Source: Fictibacillus marinisediminis (GTDB lineage: Bacteria > Bacillota > Bacilli > Bacillales > Fictibacillaceae). Taken from it: a stretch of DNA of 64,000 nucleotides. A program made the translations under genes and the position numbers. Shown one piece after another: positions 59,819-64,000 of the stretch (positions are counted from its first letter, which is position 1; each line of letters begins with the position of its first letter). The notes beneath the pieces are model-generated. The model was not told the origin of the DNA. It saw only the letters and a program-made list of their open reading frames with translations, and ran no database searches. The stretch is from assembly GCF_023149135.1 (NCBI RefSeq), contig NZ_JAIWJX010000002.1, positions 3,162,001 to 3,226,000 on the forward strand. Direction: 5' to 3'.

Positions 59819-59989
59819 ATGAATCGCCAATGAACCGAAGATGAACTTTACGTTGCTGAACTGCTGCAGGATCTTCAGCGTAAGATCGGATCACTGCACA
59901 TAACAGATGAGGCGTTTCTTGAAAATGTTCAGGCAGCCCTCCCTGAGCTCAAGCAGCTCTTGGAAAAAGTCGAAGGATCACTGGAATAA
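59819..59989 (+). pseudogene. Small gene with in-frame TGA at codon 5
   Basis: GGAGGAATAAACGTTT precedes ATG 59819, which reads MNRQ then TGA (59831-59833), after which the same frame continues for 51 codons: TEDELYVAELLQDLQRKIGS, then ITDEAFLENVQAALPELKQL and a final acidic helix to TAA at 59989. The downstream part is a coherent amphipathic helical protein. No other start follows the TGA in this frame. It is either a pseudogene by point mutation or is expressed by UGA readthrough. Confidence 0.55.
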
Positions 59990-59997
59990 AGTGGTTC

Positions 59998-60098
59998 TTG
60001 GTTTTGCCGTGGTATGTATGCTACAATGACATCAGCAGACAAGTGCTGCTCATAAACCCATAAATATAACCCGGTGTCGGCACACCGGGTTTTTTTTC
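59998..60098 (+). ncRNA. Possible short RNA or leader with terminator
   Basis: A promoter-like pair, TTGGTT and TACAAT 18 bp apart (about 59999-60028, with an extended TATGC before the -10), is followed within 70 nt by a strong terminator. The intervening RNA can form GCAG-ACAAGTG-CTGC. It could be an sRNA or an attenuated leader for the next small gene. Confidence 0.35.
60068..60098 (+). terminator. Intrinsic terminator
   Basis: AACCCGGTGT pairs with ACACCGGGTT, then TTTTTT. Confidence 0.9.
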
Positions 60099-60120
60099 TA
60101 CATAAATAAGGAGATTACAA

Positions 60121-60282
60121 ATGAACACATTCATCATCATAGGAATTGTTTTCTTTATACTCGGTACCGGATTAATGATGGCAAGCAGCCGGAATGCCGG
60201 CAGAAAAAAGTGGATGTATATCGGGTTTTCCGTCTTATCTGACCTTATCGGCCTTTTCTTTCTTCTGTATTTGGGGAACTAA
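60121..60282 (+). CDS. Small two-helix membrane protein, 53 residues
   Basis: A 53-codon gene, MNTFIIIGIVFFILGTGLMM then SSRNAGRKKWMY and a second helix SVLSDLIGLFFLLYLGN. AAGGAGATTACAA precedes the ATG. A strong terminator lies between it and the preceding unit. Its stop overlaps the end of the converging gene at 60279. The family is not recognised. Confidence 0.75.
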   Translation: MNTFIIIGIVFFILGTGLMMASSRNAGRKKWMYIGFSVLSDLIGLFFLLYLGN

Positions 60283-60545
60283 AAATCTTTTATGAAGGTG
60301 GTTAGCAGCAAGCTAAACACCTTTTTTCCTTTTTCATCTCGTTTCCGGATCATTATTTCTTTTTGAAATAGTTCTTCATTGATTGTTATGGCTTCATAAT
60401 CCACTGTTGCTTCCTGACCTTTAACGTAATCTTCATATGTCTTTTGCAGATAGGCTTCCGCTTCTTCCTTTGTATTGAACTCAATCTCTACCGTAAGACC
60501 TGGCCTCCCTTTGGATTGCCTGCGTATTTCGATTACATACTTCAT
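60279..60545 (-). CDS. Small hypothetical protein
   Basis: An 88-residue alpha/beta protein (MKYVIEIRRQSKGRPGLTVE onward, with KEEAEAYLQKTYEDYVKGQ). Its ATG follows the stop codon of the upstream membrane peptide with no clear ribosome site of its own, so it probably depends on translational coupling. The family is not recognised. Confidence 0.65.
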   Translation of the reverse strand: MKYVIEIRRQSKGRPGLTVEIEFNTKEEAEAYLQKTYEDYVKGQEATVDYEAITINEELFQKEIMIRKRDEKGKKVFSLLLTTFIKDF

Positions 60546-60713
60546 TTATGACACACTGCAGTAAAGCAGCACCCACAGAATATTGATCAGCAAGATTCCG
60601 AGCCATCCCCCCATTGTATGACCCGCTGCCATAACGAACAGAACCGAAAAGCACGCCAGCAGCCACGACAATTTGTTTCCCATGAATCGTAAATGAAGGT
60701 TCATCATCTCCAC
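60546..60713 (-). CDS. Small membrane protein
   Basis: A 55-residue protein with two hydrophobic stretches (LSWLLACFSVLFVMAAGHTMG; WLGILLINILWVLLYCSV). GTG 60713 follows AAGGGAGAG; an ATG at 60707 is an alternative. The ORF's earlier ATG (60761) lacks a ribosome site. It is coupled to the next gene (60545). Not recognised. Confidence 0.6.
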   Translation of the reverse strand: MEMMNLHLRFMGNKLSWLLACFSVLFVMAAGHTMGGWLGILLINILWVLLYCSVS

Positions 60714-60780
60714 TTTTTTCTCTCCCTTTACTGGTTGATTTTTTTCAAGTGGTATAAACATATTCTTTGCTGCCGGTAAA

Positions 60781-60940
60781 ATTGCACACAGAAAAGCGAA
60801 AGTGCCCTGCTAAAGTCCGATAACGAAGACACGGCTCATGTTTTTATGAGCCAATGTCACACTTATGCCCTGTGGGTACAAGCGCTGGAACTCATACACA
60901 GCAAAACGTCATATGTGTTGAGTGTAAGAGTGAAGACAAA
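60781..60940. repeat. Structured intergenic element with two hairpins
   Basis: No ORF is seen. GGCTCAT/ATGAGCC (about 60834-60852) with an outer GACA/TGTC, and CTCATACACA/TGTGTTGAG (about 60892-60922) form hairpins in a GC-richer tract unlike its surroundings. It may be a dispersed Bacillus-type intergenic repeat or a structured RNA; only one copy is in the window. Confidence 0.4.
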
Positions 60941-60984
60941 AAAACCTCCCAGTCAGCCATCAACGGCTAACGGGGAGGTTTTTT
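60938..60984. terminator. Bidirectional terminator next to yutM-like gene
   Basis: AAAACCTCCC and GGGAGGTTTT close a hairpin with AGCC/GGCT inside; T runs on both strands. Confidence 0.9.
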
Positions 60985-60992
60985 CTGTATGA

Positions 60993-61349
60993 TTAGCACT
61001 CTTCAGGGGTACCAGTATTGGTTGCGGTTTTAAATGAAGAACCGCATCCGCATGAAGCGATAGCGTTCGGATTATTGATTGTAAATCCTCCGCCCATCAT
61101 GTTCTGCTTAAAATCAACCGTTGTACCATTTAAAATCTTGGCACTTTCATCATCTACAACAATCTTAAGGCCGTTAATCTCCTCTTTATGATCATTGCTC
61201 TGGGTTTCTTTATCAAAGCCCATGCCGTATGAGAGGCCGCTGCATCCGCCGCCTTTTACACCGACACGAAGAAAAAGTCCTGATTCCTCTTCAGCTGCAA
61301 GCATCTCTTTAATTCTGCCTACAGCAGCATCTGTAAAGTTTACGATCAT
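60993..61349 (-). CDS. yutM: IscA/SufA-type iron-sulfur cluster protein (YutM-like)
   Basis: A 118-residue A-type carrier: FTDAAVGRIKEMLAAE, VGVKGGGCSGLSYGMGFD and SCGCGSSF, giving the three conserved Cys that bind the cluster. It delivers Fe-S clusters to target proteins. Size and the short C-terminal tail fit YutM, which is near yumC in B. subtilis too. Confidence 0.93.
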   Translation of the reverse strand: MIVNFTDAAVGRIKEMLAAEEESGLFLRVGVKGGGCSGLSYGMGFDKETQSNDHKEEINGLKIVVDDESAKILNGTTVDFKQNMMGGGFTINNPNAIASCGCGSSFKTATNTGTPEEC

Positions 61350-61432
61350 CTCTGTACACTCTCCTTCATTGAAGGTTTTATAACTATATTATACAAGTGC
61401 AAACCTAAACTCTCAAGGTTTAGGCTTACTCC

Positions 61433-61618
61433 TTAAAATGAATTTTCTCTTTCAATCTTTAATATGAGGTTATGGGTTTCATCAATTTTACGGCTATAGC
61501 TCAATACATGGGGATGATTCAGACCAAATAGATCAGCCGTTTTAATCATCTTTTGGCGGAGCACTTCTATCTGCTCATTATATTGGATTAGCCGTTCGCA
61601 ATCAGCTACATTCATCAC
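61433..61618 (-). CDS. Spo0E-like phosphatase, second copy
   Basis: A 61-residue protein (MMNVADCERLIQYNEQIEVL onward) with IEVLRQKMIKTADLFGLNHPHVLSYSRKIDETHNLIL, the Spo0E family layout: R-x-x-M, then a loop and S-x-x-[LI]-D. The Asp of SRKID would be catalytic-site adjacent. GTG 61618 is used, 8 nt after GGGAG. Likely substrate is Spo0A~P. Confidence 0.82.
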   Translation of the reverse strand: MMNVADCERLIQYNEQIEVLRQKMIKTADLFGLNHPHVLSYSRKIDETHNLILKIERENSF

Positions 61619-61969
61619 GTGCAACACTCCCTGGTTCAATACCTGGTGGTTCCATTATTCTACTTCATCTTCAATTTTTTTACAATATAAGACGCTCAAT
61701 ATTATGTATTCTGCTATATTTCCACCCTTTTGTCTTTATTATTTTTAAAAAGTAAACAATCCTTAACGTTTGTTACATGAACGTGACATTGAAGGTAAAT
61801 TGTTCCTTCCTTGTCCTCCCATATAAATGAGCGTATAATAGACTGCGTATTCTTCGGGCGTTTTTCCTAGCCCAAGAAAAAAAGCTTTTAATCAAAAAGT
61901 TTGATTTCGCGGGATTCTTTCCTGCACAATAGAACGTATATACATATTAATTGAAACGGGGGAAAAGTA
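61619..61969 (+). promoter_or_regulatory. Promoter and leader of mqnE
   Basis: -35 TTGTCC (61811-61816), 17-bp spacer and -10 TATAAT (61834-61839) form a good sigma-A promoter. The leader is about 125 nt, with a small GGGC/GCCC hairpin near 61857-61874 but no riboswitch I recognise. The part before 61800 is AT-rich and shows nothing else. Confidence 0.65.
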
Positions 61970-63064
61970 ATGGCAATCATTACACAAGAAGCAAAAATTC
62001 ATGACATTGCTGAAAAAATCCGTAACGGTGAACGACTTTCAATTGAGGACGGCCTTTTTTTATATGAAACCAACGATATACTAGGTGTCGCTCAACTGGC
62101 GAATGAAGTGAATTCGAAGAAAAACGGCGATAATGTTTATTTTATTGAAAATATGTACATTAACCCAACCAATGTATGCGAAGCAACTTGCAGCTTCTGC
62201 GGTTTCAAGCGGAAACCTGGTGAAGAAGGCGCCTACACAATGAACGAAGAACAGCTGCTTGAGTATGTTGAAAAGCGATGGAATGATAATATCCGCGAAT
62301 TCCATATTGTCGGGGGCCATAATAATGAAGTGCCTTTTGACTACTATCTGGACACTATTCGTGTTCTGAAAAAACATTATCCAAATGCTGCAATCAAAGC
62401 CTATACAGGGGCAGAAATTGAATTTTTCGCACGCATATCCGGTTTGTCCATGAAAGAAGTATTAGAGGAGCTTGTTAAAGCAGGACTGGACACAATGCCA
62501 GGAGGCGGTGCAGAAATTCTGACTGAACGCTATCGTGAAAAAATGAGTCCGGATAAAGCTTCTACCGATCAATGGCTGGAAGCCCATGAGATTGCTCACG
62601 GTCTTGGACTTCGCACTCATGCAACCATGCTGTACGGATCTATTGAATCAAAAGAAGAACGTTTGATTCATATGGACAGACTTCGAAAGCTTCAAGATCA
62701 AACAAACGGATTTATGGTGTTCATTCCGCTTGCGATGCAGCCAAGAACAGCTTCCATGGGGCTTACCCGCCGTACGTCAGCTTTTGATGACATGCGCACG
62801 ATCGCTATCAGCCGCTTGATGCTCGATAATTTTGACCATGTTAAAGCGTACTGGATCAACATCGGTGTACAATTAACACAGATGGCCTTGACTTTTGGTG
62901 CTGATGACATTCACGGAACTTTGATTGAAGAAAGAATTTCTCACTCTGTTGGTGCCCTCACTTCTCAAGGCATTACGCGTAAAGAATTGGTGCATTTAAT
63001 AAAAACAGCCAACAAGAAACCTGTTGAACGCGATACATTCTATAACATCATCAAAGAATATTAA
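61970..63064 (+). CDS. mqnE: Aminofutalosine synthase MqnE (radical SAM)
   Basis: A 364-residue radical SAM enzyme. Cys70, Cys74 and Cys77 (CEATCSFC) hold the 4Fe-4S cluster; FHIVGGHNNEVPFDYYLDTIR fits MqnE better than MqnC, which usually has LQGGxNP here. MqnE adds the SAM adenosyl group to 3-(1-carboxyvinyloxy)benzoate in the futalosine route to menaquinone. B. subtilis uses the Men route instead. No other mqn gene is in the window. AACGGGGGAAAAGTA precedes the ATG. Confidence 0.92.
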   Translation: MAIITQEAKIHDIAEKIRNGERLSIEDGLFLYETNDILGVAQLANEVNSKKNGDNVYFIENMYINPTNVCEATCSFCGFKRKPGEEGAYTMNEEQLLEYVEKRWNDNIREFHIVGGHNNEVPFDYYLDTIRVLKKHYPNAAIKAYTGAEIEFFARISGLSMKEVLEELVKAGLDTMPGGGAEILTERYREKMSPDKASTDQWLEAHEIAHGLGLRTHATMLYGSIESKEERLIHMDRLRKLQDQTNGFMVFIPLAMQPRTASMGLTRRTSAFDDMRTIAISRLMLDNFDHVKAYWINIGVQLTQMALTFGADDIHGTLIEERISHSVGALTSQGITRKELVHLIKTANKKPVERDTFYNIIKEY

Positions 63065-63066
63065 AC

Positions 63067-63097
63067 AAAAACTGCCGGAAGCTTCCGGCAGTTTTTG
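63067..63097 (+). terminator. Intrinsic terminator of mqnE
   Basis: AAAACTGCCGGAAG pairs with CTTCCGGCAGTTTT. Confidence 0.95.
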
Positions 63098-63120
63098 TTT
63101 AAAGTAAATTCACGGAAGTA

Positions 63121-63166
63121 ATGTCTAGCTTCAGCGCCCCAGTCCTTGAGGGCGCTTGAGCTTTTC
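63121..63166. repeat. Fragment of a dispersed Bacillaceae intergenic repeat
   Basis: TGTCTAGCTTCAGCGCCCCA and GGGCGCTTGAGC resemble the 'gtctagct(c/a)cagcgcc' element found between genes in many Bacillus-type genomes. AGCGCCC pairs with GGGCGCT. From memory of the pattern only. Confidence 0.5.
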
Positions 63167-63169
63167 TTC

Positions 63170-63430
63170 CTATCTTAATTTTTCTTCTGTCCAGAAGTAA
63201 TCATCATCTGCGTTTAAAATGGTCAGCTTGCTGTGGCAGCATGGCATGACCAGCAGCTGCTTGATGCCTTCCTTTGCACTGTTCAGCTTTTCTTCAGAAA
63301 ATGCCGTCAGCACATTGGACTTATGGCAGAACGGGCATTCATTTATATAGATATCGTCCATCATTTTATCGTAAGGCCAAGAATTCTCAAATGTCAGCAT
63401 AACCACTGGCTTCTTTCTCAGAACAGCCAG
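63170..63430 (-). CDS. Small putative zinc-binding protein, possible CTG start
   Basis: An 86-codon frame: AVLRKKPVVMLTFENSWPYDK, then NECPFCHKSNVLTAF and VMPCCHSKLTIL, giving CxxC and CCH clusters that could bind zinc. AAGGAGGGG is well spaced for an in-frame CTG at 63430; the first ordinary starts (GTG 63406, ATG 63400) have no ribosome site. The shorter form would be 78 residues. The family is not recognised. Confidence 0.7.
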   Translation of the reverse strand: MAVLRKKPVVMLTFENSWPYDKMMDDIYINECPFCHKSNVLTAFSEEKLNSAKEGIKQLLVMPCCHSKLTILNADDDYFWTEEKLR

Positions 63431-63595
63431 GTTTCCCCTCCTTGCATATAGTATTTCCTACCTATTGTATACCAGAAGGCCAAGCATCTGTGTGATTTCT
63501 TTTACCCCGCTCTTTCCAAACCGTAACCTTTTCCCTCTCTGTTTGATCCACTAAACTTTTGTAAGTCAAAATGGTTCCCAAATTCCTTTTTATGC

Positions 63596-63799
63596 AGTAT
63601 AATAAGCAATGTATTCTACAAAAAAATAGCGATCCATCTTCGGGGCAGGGTGAAATTCCCGACCGGCGGTATTTGAAGATTCCCTCTTCATCAGCCCGTG
63701 AGCTCATGAGAAGAACTGAAACGCATCGTTTCGTTGCTTCTTGTCTGCTGATCTGGTGTAATTCCAGAGCCGACAGTAAAGTCTGGATGGGAGAAGATG
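63596..63799 (+). ncRNA. FMN riboswitch (RFN element)
   Basis: The aptamer spans about 63635-63799: P1 from ATCTTC with GAAGAT, then GGGGCAGGGTGAAATTCCCG, ACCGGCGGTA, AGCCCGTGAGC, TCTGGTGTAATTCCAGAGCCGACAGTAAAGTCTGGATG, all RFN landmarks. A TATAAT at about 63597 with TTCCCA 17 bp before is the likely promoter. FMN binding would favour the terminator at 63923-63955 and reduce expression of the downstream gene. Confidence 0.95.
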
Positions 63800-63922
63800 A
63801 CGGTGCATCGTTCAGTTCTTTTACAATAAAGAGATCTATTGTAAAACGACTGAGCCCTCGCTCAGCTGCATTCTAAGGACATACCGTTCTTAAAATGTTT
63901 ATTTGATGATGCCTGACACACT

Positions 63923-63955
63923 CCCTTAGCTTCTATAAAAAGCTAAGGGTTTTCT
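63923..63955 (+). terminator. Terminator of the FMN riboswitch leader
   Basis: CCCTTAGCTT pairs with AAGCTAAGGG, then TTTTCTATTG; the regulated terminator of the RFN leader. Confidence 0.85.
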
Positions 63956-63979
63956 ATTGTTGTCAGGGGTGCACTGCAT

Positions 63980-64000
63980 TTGAAATCAGAGATGGCGCAA
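63980..64000 (+). CDS. Start of a riboflavin biosynthesis or transport gene, cut by the window
   Basis: TTG at 63980 follows AGGGGTG and gives MKSEMAQ before the window ends. The gene is controlled by the FMN riboswitch, so it should be in riboflavin synthesis (rib) or uptake (ribU); seven codons do not allow a choice. Confidence 0.35.

Noticed and set aside
60781..60940. The hairpin-rich tract as RNase P RNA, tmRNA, 6S RNA or a known riboswitch
   Set aside because: The conserved core sequences of these RNAs are not seen and the length is too short for the first two.
1..64000. tRNA, rRNA, prophage or intact insertion sequence
   Set aside because: No cloverleaf with GTTCGAATC, no rRNA segments, no transposase or phage structural proteins were found by eye.

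Overview
The window looks like a chromosomal segment of an endospore-forming member of the Bacillaceae (Bacillus or Fictibacillus-like). It carries spore coat genes (cotH/cotG/cotB-like, cotD-like, a YjcZ-like peptide), two Spo0E-like phosphatase genes, sinI/sinR, and two blocks in the same order as Bacillus subtilis: yugF, yugI-yuzA-yugJ-pgi-yugN-yugO, and yuiH-yuiG(bioY)-yuiE(pepA)-yuiD-yuiC-yuiB-yuiA-yumB-yumC. Strong AGGAGG-type ribosome sites, TTG/GTG starts and U-tract terminators fit a low-GC Gram-positive. I could not run any search, so the genus is an inference. No tRNA, rRNA, CRISPR array, prophage or intact insertion sequence was seen.

Layout. 1-9 kb: the 5' part of a catalase gene behind two near-perfect PerR boxes, a small heat-shock protein, a possible small RNA, two luciferase-like monooxygenases, a YcsI-like protein, a GH18 lipoprotein, a DMT exporter, cytochrome c-551 and a quinone reductase. 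9-21 kb: accessory genes, including an HEIGH metalloprotease-like protein, a Ser/Arg-rich coat-like protein, an SDR/ArsR operon, a polysaccharide deacetylase, CotD-like, YitT-like, a HAD/DeoR pair, a MerR regulator with a 28-bp palindromic operator and a secreted beta-lactamase-fold hydrolase. 21-26 kb: a sigma-I-like protein that has only the C-terminal domain, coupled to a full RsgI-like anti-sigma factor, then the coat kinase locus cotH<->cotG-cotB. 26-36 kb: K+ channel, pgi, alcohol dehydrogenase, S1 protein, fumarase/aspartase-type lyase, YugF and a CvfC-like HEAT protein. 36-38 kb: kynU-kynB.

38.3-44.6 kb is the most interesting part. A cyclic-di-GMP-I riboswitch precedes a 51-codon sinI-like gene, followed by sinR. 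Facing them is a minus-strand matrix operon: tapA-like, sipW, tasA/calY-like, an LPXTG-anchored protein with a TasA-like domain, a class D-type sortase, a second SinR/SlrR-like repressor and a small unknown protein. Its promoter region, shared with a divergent CapA-like gene, is dense in SinR-type GTTCT/AGAAC motifs. Read together this suggests a circuit in which c-di-GMP controls the SinI antirepressor, SinR controls the matrix operon, the operon makes its own SinR-like protein, and a dedicated sortase fixes a TasA-like protein to the wall.

44.6-64 kb: small zinc and membrane proteins, serine hydrolase, Spo0E-like proteins, the yui/yum block, a small gene interrupted by an in-frame TGA, a structured intergenic element, an IscA-like protein, mqnE (futalosine route to menaquinone) and, at the right edge, an FMN riboswitch leading into a gene that runs out of the window. 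Three copies of a 50-bp nested palindromic repeat lie at 12.5, 18.4 and 32.7 kb.
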